This document shows positions 53,472-61,924 of a stretch of 64,000 nucleotides of DNA, in pieces (position 1 is the first letter of the stretch; every line of letters begins with the position of its first letter). Position numbers and translations under genes: made by a program. The stretch comes from Arcticibacterium luteifluviistationis. Lineage in GTDB: Bacteria > Bacteroidota > Bacteroidia > Cytophagales > Spirosomataceae. Under the pieces are notes generated by a model, which worked only from the letters and a program-made list of their open reading frames with translations, was not told the DNA's origin and did no database searches. The stretch lies in NCBI RefSeq assembly GCF_003258705.1, contig NZ_CP029480.1:248001-312000 (forward strand), read 5' to 3'.

Positions 53472-54962
53472 TTATACCGAATCGATTGTATTTATTTTGG
53501 CTTTTCTGAAGTTTAAATAGGGTTTCAGTTTGTCCCAGTATTGGCTGTAGATATCAGTGTCAAATAATCTTGCATCTTTGGTCGCTTTTCCTAGCAAATA
53601 GATACCGATGGTTAAGAGTACAGCTATTGGCGTCCAAACGGCCACAAAAACAGGTAATAAGCCTTCTTTTGCATTTTTGTCTGTCACTTGCATCATGACA
53701 TAGTAAAAGATAAAAAAGCTTATTGCTATAAGAACCGGTACTCCAAAACCACCTTTTTTAATAATAGTACCTAGCGATGCTCCTATTAAAAACATAGCTA
53801 AACAAGCCATGGCATATGTATAATTATGCCATCGTTCTACATCGGCACTATACATGTCCTTCCTTTTTGAGTTGAGCATGGCAGAGTTCGTGCTCGTTTG
53901 ACTTTTATAACTCCTCGCCGACGATTTAGCCACAGACCAGATTTCGCCTACCCTGTTGCCTGTTTCCAAAAGCTTAACTTTCTCGTCTACCCATGATCCA
54001 GGAGTTATGAAGATGGCTGTGCTATCTCCTGATACAGAGTCAATTTTATATTTAACAGGAACCACTTTGAATTGATAACTGCTCAAATTTTTTATGGCTT
54101 TAATTTGTGTTTGACTTTGTTTCTCAATCAATATCTTGCTGGAATCAATTTGAGCTTCCAATTCCTTTACATTTTTCATGTAAGCATGGTACTTAAATTG
54201 ATTTTCGCTAGTTCTTTTAAGGTCAAAAGATGCCATGGAGAAAACCATCCTATTCTTCTTAAACTTGTTACGCATGAAGGGCGTATCATTTAAGACTTGA
54301 TTATTCTTTTGATTAGAATAATTATAGCCGTTATAAAGCTCTAAGACTAGATAGGAATCATTATGCATCATGTACATTCTTCCCGAATCAGCCGTAGTGA
54401 CATTTTTATTGCCATTCCTGTCGGTATGATTGTAAATAATCAAACCTTTCATGGTTTCATTATCTGGTAGCTTTTCTTTCGCTTTAATGCTGTAACCCGG
54501 TATTTCTCTATAAAAGACACCTTCTTGGATATTCAGACCCACCTTGGTGGTTCTTACATCCCATAGCAGGGAGTATCCTTTAAGGTTTGCCCATGGAGTA
54601 AGTCTATCATTATAGAAATAAGAGAAAATAGAAATACCAATGGAGAATATAAAAACGGGTAAGATTATTCTAGAAACAGGGATTCCTGCCGACTTCATGG
54701 CGGTAAGTTCTGTATGTTCTCCAAGGTTGCCAAAGCTCATTAGAGAAGCCAAAAGAGTAGAGAGCGGGAGTGCTACAGGTACAGTGATTAAAGAGAAGTA
54801 GGTGAAAAGTTTCCCAAAAGTCATTAAATCAAGGTCTTTTCCGACAAAGTCTTCAAAATAGAGCATTAAAAACCTGAGCAAAAAAATAAACACCACAACA
54901 AAGGTGGTGAGTATAAATGGCCCGATAAAGTTCTTTATAACTAGTTTATCTATTCTGTTCAT
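53472..54962 (-). CDS. LptF/LptG-family lipopolysaccharide export permease
   Basis: A 496-residue protein with the LptF/G layout: three N-terminal helices ('KNFIGPFILTTFVVVFIFLL', 'LFTYFSLITVPVALPLSTLL', 'IILPVFIFSIGISIFSYF'), a central periplasmic beta-jellyroll with 'GLNIQEGVFYREIPGYSIK', and three C-terminal helices ('AMACLAMFLIGASLGTIIKK'). It would form the transmembrane part of the LPS extractor with LptB. I start at the ATG at 54962; the open frame continues to 55049 but enters the START-like gene. It is larger than E. coli LptF/G (360-366 residues) because the periplasmic part is longer, as in other Bacteroidota. Confidence 0.85.
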   Translation of the reverse strand: MNRIDKLVIKNFIGPFILTTFVVVFIFLLRFLMLYFEDFVGKDLDLMTFGKLFTYFSLITVPVALPLSTLLASLMSFGNLGEHTELTAMKSAGIPVSRIILPVFIFSIGISIFSYFYNDRLTPWANLKGYSLLWDVRTTKVGLNIQEGVFYREIPGYSIKAKEKLPDNETMKGLIIYNHTDRNGNKNVTTADSGRMYMMHNDSYLVLELYNGYNYSNQKNNQVLNDTPFMRNKFKKNRMVFSMASFDLKRTSENQFKYHAYMKNVKELEAQIDSSKILIEKQSQTQIKAIKNLSSYQFKVVPVKYKIDSVSGDSTAIFITPGSWVDEKVKLLETGNRVGEIWSVAKSSARSYKSQTSTNSAMLNSKRKDMYSADVERWHNYTYAMACLAMFLIGASLGTIIKKGGFGVPVLIAISFFIFYYVMMQVTDKNAKEGLLPVFVAVWTPIAVLLTIGIYLLGKATKDARLFDTDIYSQYWDKLKPYLNFRKAKINTIDSV

Positions 54963-55003
54963 TAAAACTATGGAGTATTCAATTCCGATACAGACAAATG
55001 GTG

Positions 55004-55381
55004 TTAACCACCAACTATGTCTTTCAAGTCTGCTATTAAACCATCCCAAAGGTCTTGAAGTTCATCATCATCATCATTATCTGACACGTCTGTAACTTCT
55101 AGGTATGTAGAACCGTCTAACTCTCCTAAAACGAGTTTTAATTCCAAAGAATTGCCTTCGTCTTCGCCTTGAAAATCAAAGCGAGCAGATTTATTGACTT
55201 TCTTAGTTACTTCGGCCAAATGTTTACCGCCGTCCCACTCTATTATAAAGTTATGATTAGAGTCTACAGAGACTTGCGTAGCGAACCACTGCTGTAAACC
55301 TCCTGGTGTACTTATATAATTATAAATAACTTTGGGTGAGGTTTTAAAAGAGAACTCGCCGACAAACTTATGTTTTGACAT
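55004..55381 (-). CDS. START-like (SRPBCC/AHSA1-type) domain protein
   Basis: A 125-residue protein with the helix-grip fold of the SRPBCC superfamily: 'GEFSFKTSPKVIYNYISTPG', 'LQQWFATQVSVD', 'FIIEWDGGKHLAEVTKK', and a C-terminal helix 'LQDLWDGLIADLKDIVGG' after an acidic DDDDE stretch. Such folds bind hydrophobic ligands; no ligand is known here. It precedes the LptF/G gene by 41 bases on the same strand. Confidence 0.82.
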   Translation of the reverse strand: MSKHKFVGEFSFKTSPKVIYNYISTPGGLQQWFATQVSVDSNHNFIIEWDGGKHLAEVTKKVNKSARFDFQGEDEGNSLELKLVLGELDGSTYLEVTDVSDNDDDDELQDLWDGLIADLKDIVGG

Positions 55382-55480
55382 ATTTAGACTAAGTTTTAAT
55401 TTTTGACTAGTTAGCTTATTAACCTTAAGAATACAAATTTCATCGCTTTTTTTTCAAAATGAGATTTCTTTCAAATTCTT

Positions 55481-55512
55481 TTTGGATCGGAAAAAATCAT
55501 TTAATACATTTG
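55481..55512 (+). promoter_or_regulatory. Promoter of tRNA-Met
   Basis: -33 TTTG at 55481-55484, a 20-base spacer, and -7 TACATTTG at 55505-55512; the tRNA begins 17 bases later. Confidence 0.75.
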
Positions 55513-55528
55513 CAGCCTGTTAAGAAAA

Positions 55529-55602
55529 GGCGGGGTAGCTCAGTTGGTTAGAGCGTCGGATTCATAACCCGGAGGTCAGGAGTTCAACCCTCCTTCCCGC
55601 TA
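55529..55602 (+). tRNA. tRNA-Met (anticodon CAT)
   Basis: 74 bases: acceptor GGCGGGG/TCCCGCT (wobbles at both ends), D stem GCTC/GAGC, anticodon loop TTCATAA giving CAT, T stem AGGAG/CTCCT, discriminator A. It is not the initiator, which lacks a 1-72 pair and has three G-C pairs before the loop. An isoleucine tRNA with lysidine-modified CAT is possible but the acceptor is less like it. CCA is not encoded. Confidence 0.88.
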
Positions 55603-55606
55603 CAAA

Positions 55607-55635
55607 AAAAGCTTCCTTTTGGGAAGCTTTTTCTT
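55607..55635. terminator. Bidirectional terminator of tRNA-Met and holA
   Basis: AAAAGCTTCC and GGAAGCTTTTTC form the stem, with T runs on both strands; tRNA-Met lies on the plus side and holA on the minus side. Confidence 0.85.
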
Positions 55636-55637
55636 TG

Positions 55638-56657
55638 TTAATACAATATGCTATTAATCAAATCTTTGTACATGTCGTCTGGCACTTTTGTGCCAGTTTC
55701 TATTCCCTTGGAATGCTTATCTGCATTTCGTAAAGCACTAATAATGTTCATTAATTTCCCAATTGGGTAATTCTGAGAGGCCTTGGTGTAGTCTTTTACA
55801 AAATACGGATTGACCTTTAATAGTGAGGCAAGATTTGCACCTGGGTTACTTTTACTACCATGTACTAAAAGAACTTTCGAGAAAAAGTTATAGAGAATTA
55901 AAATAACTGGTTGAATCGGATGGTCTTTTGTGTTGGCTGCAAAGTAATTGACAATCTGAAAACTCTTACGAATATCTTTGATGGTAAGTGCCTTTTGAAG
56001 TTCAAAAACGTTATAATCCTTACTTATTCCTACATATTTTTCAATAGCATTCCCATCTATTTCAGCTTCTGAAGGCAAATTGATAAGCATTTTCTCTATC
56101 TCTTTTACAATAGCCTCTAGGTTGTTACCAATATGCTCAAAGAGTAGCTGTGCTGCTTTCGGAGAGATTTTATGCTTCTTTTCTTGACAAATCTCCATAA
56201 TGAAGTCAGGTACCTGATTATCATATAGTTTTTTGGCATTAATCATGACACCGTTTTTGTCAAAAGCCTTTACAAAGGCCTTTCTGACGTCCATTGCCTT
56301 CCCAAAAACTAAGACAAGAATAGTACTCTTAAGTGGTTCATTTGCATAACTCGTTAGGAGATTTTGAGCGTCTTTAGTACCAATGTCTTGGATGAGTTCA
56401 GCATCTTTAACTAATACCAGTTGCTTTTCGGCCATCATTGGAAACCTTCGAGCATTATTTAAAACGGCTCCAACAGTGAGTTCCTTTCCAAATAGAATAA
56501 ACTCATTAAAGCCTTTTTCGTGTTCAGGAATGGCCAACTGGGCAATCTTCTTTGCGATGGCATTAGGATAGTAAGATTCAGCCCCATGAAGAAAATACAG
56601 GGGATTTAGATTGTCCGCTGAAATAGCGGCAAGCTCTTGTGATAGTGATTTCGCCAA
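55638..56657 (-). CDS. holA: DNA polymerase III subunit delta
   Basis: A 339-residue protein with the HolA pattern: 'PLYFLHGAESYYPNAIAKKI' at the start (degenerate AAA+ site), 'EKGFNEFILFGKELTVGAVL', 'PMMAEKQLVLVKDAELI', 'KAAQLLFEHIGNNLEAIVKE' and 'YVGISKDYNVFELQKALT'. It opens the sliding clamp in the clamp-loader complex. It is the last gene of a minus-strand run phoH - M43 - deaminase - acpH-like - holA with 0-12 base gaps. The family is poorly conserved, but the order of motifs is convincing. Confidence 0.9.
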   Translation of the reverse strand: MAKSLSQELAAISADNLNPLYFLHGAESYYPNAIAKKIAQLAIPEHEKGFNEFILFGKELTVGAVLNNARRFPMMAEKQLVLVKDAELIQDIGTKDAQNLLTSYANEPLKSTILVLVFGKAMDVRKAFVKAFDKNGVMINAKKLYDNQVPDFIMEICQEKKHKISPKAAQLLFEHIGNNLEAIVKEIEKMLINLPSEAEIDGNAIEKYVGISKDYNVFELQKALTIKDIRKSFQIVNYFAANTKDHPIQPVILILYNFFSKVLLVHGSKSNPGANLASLLKVNPYFVKDYTKASQNYPIGKLMNIISALRNADKHSKGIETGTKVPDDMYKDLINSILY

Positions 56658-56659
56658 TG

Positions 56660-57259
56660 TTATTTATGACTAAGTATATAATTCTGACAATACAACTGCA
56701 GGATACTAAAGAACTCATTGAACCTTTGGTTCAATAAATCATAGTTTTCATGCATGATCGGAATGCTTTTCAGCATATCCGGTCCATTTTTTATTTTTAG
56801 ATTTAAGCCTGTAAATGCTTTCTCTAAGCCATAATCAAACTCATAGGCTTTTAGCCAATCATGATGAATCATGGAAGTGACTAGCAAGTCAAGTTTGGGT
56901 GGCATTAAGGTCCTATATTTTTCAAGACTTAGATAGACTCTTTGCCTGAAAGGCTCAAATTCTTCCTTACTATAGGTGTCCCAGTTTTTGATCAAAAAAT
57001 GGTCAAAAAGAACATCTACAACGATAGAGGCATATTTGCCAAACTCAGGGTAGAATATTTGTTTACAATCCTTTACTAAGATATGCTGGTCTGTAAGGGT
57101 GTCTATTCGTCTATGAAGCTTTATACCAAGCTTGATGCCTTCTGAAAGGTGATTGTTTCGGGGATGATCTATTCTACCATGCATAAAATCCTCTAAAAGA
57201 TTACCGAAAAGTATATCTTCATTATCTTCAGAAAGGAATAAATGTGCTAGGTAATTCAT
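56660..57259 (-). CDS. Acyl-carrier-protein phosphodiesterase-like (AcpH/DUF479)
   Basis: A 199-residue metal-dependent HD-like protein. 'MNYLAHLFLSEDNEDILFGN' and 'GIKLGIKLHRRIDTLTDQH', then 'VVDVLFDHFLIKNW', are the AcpH family motifs with the metal-binding His/Asp residues. In E. coli AcpH removes the phosphopantetheine arm from ACP; whether that activity holds here is not shown. It overlaps the deaminase gene by 4 bases and ends 2 bases before holA. Confidence 0.88.
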   Translation of the reverse strand: MNYLAHLFLSEDNEDILFGNLLEDFMHGRIDHPRNNHLSEGIKLGIKLHRRIDTLTDQHILVKDCKQIFYPEFGKYASIVVDVLFDHFLIKNWDTYSKEEFEPFRQRVYLSLEKYRTLMPPKLDLLVTSMIHHDWLKAYEFDYGLEKAFTGLNLKIKNGPDMLKSIPIMHENYDLLNQRFNEFFSILQLYCQNYILSHK

Positions 57260-57726
57260 GCAGCCTTTTGTGTATACTTTACCACTTCTACACCAAAACT
57301 TCTTAAAAACTCTACTCCTTCGTCTTTGGGTATGCCTTTATATTCTGCATAGGAATTAAGGAAAAAGACTTTTTTTATTTTCATAGAATAGATAACTCTA
57401 GCACAAGCTATGCACGGTGAAAGTGTCACATACATAGTTGCACCATCTACCTTACCCCCATTTTTAGCGGCATACAGTATGGCATTTTGCTCAGCATGTA
57501 AAGCCAAAGAACAGCTCCCTTTAGAATCTCTTGGGCAACCTTCTTCTCCAAAATCTACATCACAGTTATGTGTACCACTTGGTGGCCCATTGTATCCTAT
57601 TGAAATAATACGTGTTTCACTAGTTAACACCGCTCCTACTTGAGCTTTTACGCAATGCGACCTTTTGGCCAAATTGATAGCCAATTCCATGAAAATATCA
57701 TCAAAATCGGGTTTGTCTTTATTCAT
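57256..57726 (-). CDS. dCMP deaminase family protein
   Basis: A 156-residue zinc enzyme of the cytidine/deoxycytidylate deaminase superfamily. The zinc motif HAE is at 77-79 ('LALHAEQNAILYA'), and PCxxC is in 'TLSPCIACARVIY'. The additional 'GYNGPPSGTHNCD' segment with Cys is typical of dCMP deaminases (ComEB type), which convert dCMP to dUMP for thymidylate synthesis. It lies between the M43 protease and the AcpH-like gene. Confidence 0.9.
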   Translation of the reverse strand: MNKDKPDFDDIFMELAINLAKRSHCVKAQVGAVLTSETRIISIGYNGPPSGTHNCDVDFGEEGCPRDSKGSCSLALHAEQNAILYAAKNGGKVDGATMYVTLSPCIACARVIYSMKIKKVFFLNSYAEYKGIPKDEGVEFLRSFGVEVVKYTQKAA

Positions 57727-57738
57727 AAATTAAATACC

Positions 57739-58998
57739 TTAAAAAACCATTACTCTTTTAACTATTGAAACCCCTTCTGTTTGCATTCTCACAATTAGCA
57801 TTCCGGTGGGTATGCCTAAATCAGCTGCCCGCACTACGGTACTGGGGTAATCTTCAAACTCTTTATAAGCCACAGGCCTACCCAAAACATCATAAAAACT
57901 TAGGCTAAAGTCTTGAAATTTGGGAAGTAAAATTTGAAATGCTATATCTTCCTTTCTACCTGGGTTACTTATTATTCTTAGTTCTGCCACTTCATTAGTT
58001 GGCAGTAAAAATTGGCTATTTAAAACCATCCGCCTTCGTCTAGGGCTTAATTCTAAAACAGCTCTTACGCGAGCTTTTTGGTCTTCTGTAAACACATTCA
58101 TACAAGAGTCTGGCGAGTAGTCCATGTAGTTTTCAATCATATTCCTGGAGCTTACTCCAGAGCACCTAGAATACATGTCTCTACATCTTTCTGAGTCATT
58201 CTCTCTTTCTGCTTGAGGCGTATCGTCACAAAAATCGTCTCCACATCTTTCATCCCCCCAAATATGTATTAAACCAAGCCAGTGCCCCACCTCATGTGTC
58301 AATGTGCGACCATAAGAGTATATGCCACTGTTTGCGGTGCCTGTCCTACGTCCAAATACCTGATAATCTACAAAGATACCATCTGTTTCTGCCGGAGCGT
58401 CAGTCAATTCTAAACCATCAATGGCACCACCAGGAAACTCACCATAACCAAGATATAGACCGCCAAGATTCAAAACCCAAATATTTAGGTATTTGTTAGC
58501 ATCCCAGTAAGATAAGCTTGACACCAAGTCTAAATCTGTAAAAATATTGTAAGAGGTTCTGTTTTGATAAGTTCGTGTAATTCCAGAACTCGGGTTTCCG
58601 AATTCATCCTCTTGAGCCAAGAAGAATTCAATCTGCATGTCAGCACCCTCTTCTAAGCTATTGAAACCTGGTGTTCCTGCGGCTTTTCTAAAGTCTTCGT
58701 TTAAGACTTTAATTTGGCTAAAAATCTGCTGGTCGGATATATTCACATTCCCGTCTCCTCCTATTTCTTCTGAAAAGGTATCATGAATAACATGAACAAC
58801 TACAGGGATCTTGATGATTTCCTCTTGAGTCTTTGCGTTTCTAACTACTTTACCTTTGTAGTTTTCTAGAATCTTTTGCAGCTGCAAATGCCTTGACTTC
58901 ATCTCATCACTTGCTATTACGCCAAGTCCGCACCGCTGCTGTGCAGAAGATGAAAAAACAATAAGAAGAAAAAAGATGCTATTTATCAGCCTCATCAT
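57739..58998 (-). CDS. Secreted M43 (pappalysin-type) metalloprotease with T9SS sorting domain
   Basis: A 419-residue exported protein with a short signal peptide ('LINSIFFLLIVFSSSAQ'). The metzincin zinc motif HEVGHWLGLIH is at residues 235-245, followed by 'GDDFCDDTPQ' and the Met-turn region 'NYMDYSPDSCMN'. Cysteines between them probably form disulfides. The last 85 residues form a type A C-terminal sorting domain ('LRIISNPGRK', 'LSFYDVLGRPVAYK', 'VSIVKRVMVF'), which targets proteins through type IX secretion. The start overlaps the phoH end by 20 bases; an ATG one codon later is equally possible. Confidence 0.92.
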   Translation of the reverse strand: MMRLINSIFFLLIVFSSSAQQRCGLGVIASDEMKSRHLQLQKILENYKGKVVRNAKTQEEIIKIPVVVHVIHDTFSEEIGGDGNVNISDQQIFSQIKVLNEDFRKAAGTPGFNSLEEGADMQIEFFLAQEDEFGNPSSGITRTYQNRTSYNIFTDLDLVSSLSYWDANKYLNIWVLNLGGLYLGYGEFPGGAIDGLELTDAPAETDGIFVDYQVFGRRTGTANSGIYSYGRTLTHEVGHWLGLIHIWGDERCGDDFCDDTPQAERENDSERCRDMYSRCSGVSSRNMIENYMDYSPDSCMNVFTEDQKARVRAVLELSPRRRRMVLNSQFLLPTNEVAELRIISNPGRKEDIAFQILLPKFQDFSLSFYDVLGRPVAYKEFEDYPSTVVRAADLGIPTGMLIVRMQTEGVSIVKRVMVF

Positions 58999-59923
58999 AA
59001 GCTTTTAGTATATCTACAACCAATGGATGGCGAACTACGTCTCGTCCGTCTAACTCTATAAACTTAATTCCTTTGATTTTATTTAATTTTTGTATCGCAT
59101 CTGCTAAACCTGATTTTTGCCTAGGCGGTAAATCTATCTGCGTAATATCACCAGTTATAACAATTTTCGACTTTGGTCCCATTCTGGTCAAAAACATTTT
59201 TAACTGCATGGTTGTGGTATTTTGGGCTTCGTCCAAAATAATAAAAGCATCATTCAGGGTTCTGCCTCGCATATATGCCAAAGGTGCTATCTCAATAACT
59301 TTCCTTTCCACGTAGTCTTTCATTTTTTCAGCATGAAGCATATCATTTAATGCATCATAAATGGGCATCAGATATGGGTCAATCTTCTCTTTCAAGTCGC
59401 CAGGAAGAAAACCAAGGTTTTCTCCTGCTTCAACCGCTGGTCTCGTGATAATAATCTTTTTTATCTGCTTTTCTTTCAATGCCTTAACGGCAAGAGCTAC
59501 CGCCGTATAAGTTTTACCTGTACCTGCTGGTCCCACCGCAAAAACTATATCATGTTTATAGCTCGCCTGAACAAGCTTCTTTTGATTCGTAGTTTTGGCC
59601 TTTACTACCAAGCCTTTGTTACCGTGAACTATGACATCATCTGGTAAAGAAAGGCTCTCTTTAATCTCTTTCTCATTCTCCAGATAGTTTTTGACCACAT
59701 CTGGAGATAGGGTTCCATATTTTTGATAATGAGCTTGTAAGTCATTAACAAAGCTTTCTAGCTTAGTCACCTCTTTGCTGGGGCCTTTAAGGTGAATTTC
59801 GTTTCCTCGAGAGATTATCTTACAAGTTGGGAAGAACTTAGCTACTTCTTTGATGTTTTTATTCTGAACACCTAAAAAATCGATTAATGAAACCCCTTCT
59901 AATTCTATAATTATTTCCGTCAA
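58979..59923 (-). CDS. PhoH-family ATPase
   Basis: A 314-residue PhoH/YbeZ-like protein. The P-loop is GPAGTGKT at residues 131-138, the Walker B type region is 'FIILDEAQNTTTMQLKMFLT', and 'RMGPKSKIVITGDITQID' follows; the N-terminus has a KH-like segment. Relatives are RNA-linked ATPases/helicases that work with YbeY in RNA processing. No ybeY gene is nearby. It is the first gene of the run that includes the M43 protease and holA. Confidence 0.93.
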   Translation of the reverse strand: MTEIIIELEGVSLIDFLGVQNKNIKEVAKFFPTCKIISRGNEIHLKGPSKEVTKLESFVNDLQAHYQKYGTLSPDVVKNYLENEKEIKESLSLPDDVIVHGNKGLVVKAKTTNQKKLVQASYKHDIVFAVGPAGTGKTYTAVALAVKALKEKQIKKIIITRPAVEAGENLGFLPGDLKEKIDPYLMPIYDALNDMLHAEKMKDYVERKVIEIAPLAYMRGRTLNDAFIILDEAQNTTTMQLKMFLTRMGPKSKIVITGDITQIDLPPRQKSGLADAIQKLNKIKGIKFIELDGRDVVRHPLVVDILKAYDEADK

Positions 59924-59961
59924 ACGCCTTTATTTTTTATGTCCTCCAAAAATCAAGAAAA

Positions 59962-60035
59962 TTATTCACAACTTCATTCATTTAGTTCACAAAATCATTG
60001 AATACTGTTCACATTTGATCGACAAATACTTCACA
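59962..60035 (+). repeat. Four evenly spaced TTCACA repeats ahead of dnaB
   Basis: TTCACA starts at 59965, 59986, 60008 and 60030, i.e. spacings of 21, 22 and 22 bases, all in the same direction. The first is part of TTATTCACA, an exact DnaA box (TTATNCACA); the others differ from it at two or three of nine positions. Confidence 0.55.
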
Positions 60036-60153
60036 GAACTCTTTTAAACGGACTTAAAAATCTAGACCTTTGTGACACGTTTTTTTATATCAATTTTGAG
60101 TGCTAGCATTGCAAACTGATTACTTAAAATATGATGAAAGTCTAAAACCCCGA

Positions 60154-61719
60154 ATGAATCTAAATCAAACACTTGTAAGACCTAATATCACTTCACTTTC
60201 TGGAGAGAATGGAAAAATATTGCCATATTCCACTGAAATGGAAGCTGCAGTTTTAGGGGCTATTTTGATTGATAAAGATGCCTTAGGCAAAATCAAAGAT
60301 TTAATTAAGCCAAAGTCTTTCTATTCGGAGTCTCATCGAATTATATATTCTGCCATGATGAGCATGTATGAGTCGTCAGAACTAATTGATTTGATGACCA
60401 TTACAAGGTTCTTGAGAACCAAGAACTCCATTAGAGAAGTGGGAGGAACGAAGTACCTCGCTGAGCTAATGGGGCGAGTGAATTCTGCAGCAAATATTGA
60501 GTATCATGCCTTAATTACTTCCCAGCTAAGCATTAAGAGGGAAATGATTACGGCCTCGGAAAAGCTAATGAAAGATGCTTTTGAAGAGTCTAACGATATC
60601 TTTAGTGTTTTGGATAGCACGGAACAGTATTTCTTTGAGATTTCGGAGCAAAGCATTAAAAAGAATTACCAGAATGCTGGTGAAATAATGCGTGCAACTT
60701 TAGAAGAATTAGAACACAAAAAACTCAATAATGAGGATGGCATAACGGGTGTTCCTAGTGGTTTTAAAGATTTGGACGACTTAACCGGTGGATGGCAAAA
60801 AACAGAATTGACCATTATTGCGGCTAGGCCTGGTATGGGAAAGACGGCTTTTGTAGTATCTGCTATGAGAAATGCTGCTGTTGACCACAACTCTGCCGTA
60901 GCTATTTTTTCCTTAGAGATGGGGGCAACACAGTTAATGCTTCGTATGATTTCTGCTGAAGTGGAGATTGAAAGTAAAAAATTACGTAAGGGTGTTTTAG
61001 AGCCTCATGAGTGGCAACAGCTTCACACCCGTTTAGATAAATTATCTGCAGCTCCTATTTTTATTGATGATACACCGGCACTTTCGGTGCTTGAATTAAG
61101 AGCGAAATGTCGCCGTTTGAAGGCTCAGCATAATATTCAGATGGTGATTATAGATTATTTGCAATTAATGAGTGGTGATGATGGCTCAGGTGTAAATACT
61201 AATAGAGAGCAGGAGATTGCGACGATTTCTAGGTCTTTAAAGAATCTTTCGAAAGAGCTTGATGTGCCTGTAATTGCTCTATCTCAGTTATCGAGAGCGG
61301 TAGAAACGCGTGGTGGAGATAAAAGACCACAACTATCCGATTTGAGAGAGTCTGGGTCTATTGAGCAGGATGCTGACATGGTTATGTTCCTTTATAGACC
61401 TGAATATTATAAGATTACGGAAGATGAAAGTGGTAACTCTACAGAAGGTCTTGGTGAACTTATAATTGCCAAAAACCGTGCGGGTACCTTAAAGTCTATC
61501 ATGCTACAGTTTCATGGTGCTTTTACCAAGTTTACCGATGTAGGCTCAGGAATGGGAGGAAATTTGACCGATTACGGTAAAATAACACTACCTGGCGGTG
61601 CGGGAGATACAAGCCACTTTGACAGTTGGTCGCCGCCGACCATGCTTAGTAAGGCCAATGATCTTTCTAAAGATGATGACTTAAAGAAAGTAGACCCCAA
61701 CGATGAGGTCCCTTTCTAA
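60154..61719 (+). CDS. dnaB: Replicative DNA helicase
   Basis: A 521-residue DnaB. The N-terminal primase-interacting domain has 'PYSTEMEAAVLGAILIDKDA'; the RecA-like domain has Walker A 'AARPGMGKTAF' (about residues 222-232), Walker B 'QMVIIDYLQLM', and 'ALSQLSRAVETR' plus 'SDLRESGSIEQDADMVMFLY'. It unwinds DNA at the fork. The frame also opens with a GTG at 60100, but I choose the ATG at 60154, which gives the usual family length. There is no intein. The TTCACA repeats lie just before it. Confidence 0.95.
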   Translation: MNLNQTLVRPNITSLSGENGKILPYSTEMEAAVLGAILIDKDALGKIKDLIKPKSFYSESHRIIYSAMMSMYESSELIDLMTITRFLRTKNSIREVGGTKYLAELMGRVNSAANIEYHALITSQLSIKREMITASEKLMKDAFEESNDIFSVLDSTEQYFFEISEQSIKKNYQNAGEIMRATLEELEHKKLNNEDGITGVPSGFKDLDDLTGGWQKTELTIIAARPGMGKTAFVVSAMRNAAVDHNSAVAIFSLEMGATQLMLRMISAEVEIESKKLRKGVLEPHEWQQLHTRLDKLSAAPIFIDDTPALSVLELRAKCRRLKAQHNIQMVIIDYLQLMSGDDGSGVNTNREQEIATISRSLKNLSKELDVPVIALSQLSRAVETRGGDKRPQLSDLRESGSIEQDADMVMFLYRPEYYKITEDESGNSTEGLGELIIAKNRAGTLKSIMLQFHGAFTKFTDVGSGMGGNLTDYGKITLPGGAGDTSHFDSWSPPTMLSKANDLSKDDDLKKVDPNDEVPF

Positions 61720-61924
61720 AAAATCTATCTTATTTTAATGTGAGTTCGGTATGAAAATCAGACAATGTGCCTGTAAATAAGGCCACTGGATACTTCCCCG
61801 AAATATATTTGTCACAATTTTAGCTTTCAAGAGCCAAAATACCGCCAAATGAAAGAACGCTCAAAATGAGTTTCTATTCATGTTATACCCCTTCGGGTAT
61901 CACCTGACATTTCCTAAAATCGAA

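Noticed and set aside
61840-61924. ATACCC-CTTC-GGGTAT hairpin as a dnaB terminator
   Set aside because: There is no T-rich tail on either strand, so the stem alone is not enough to call a terminator.
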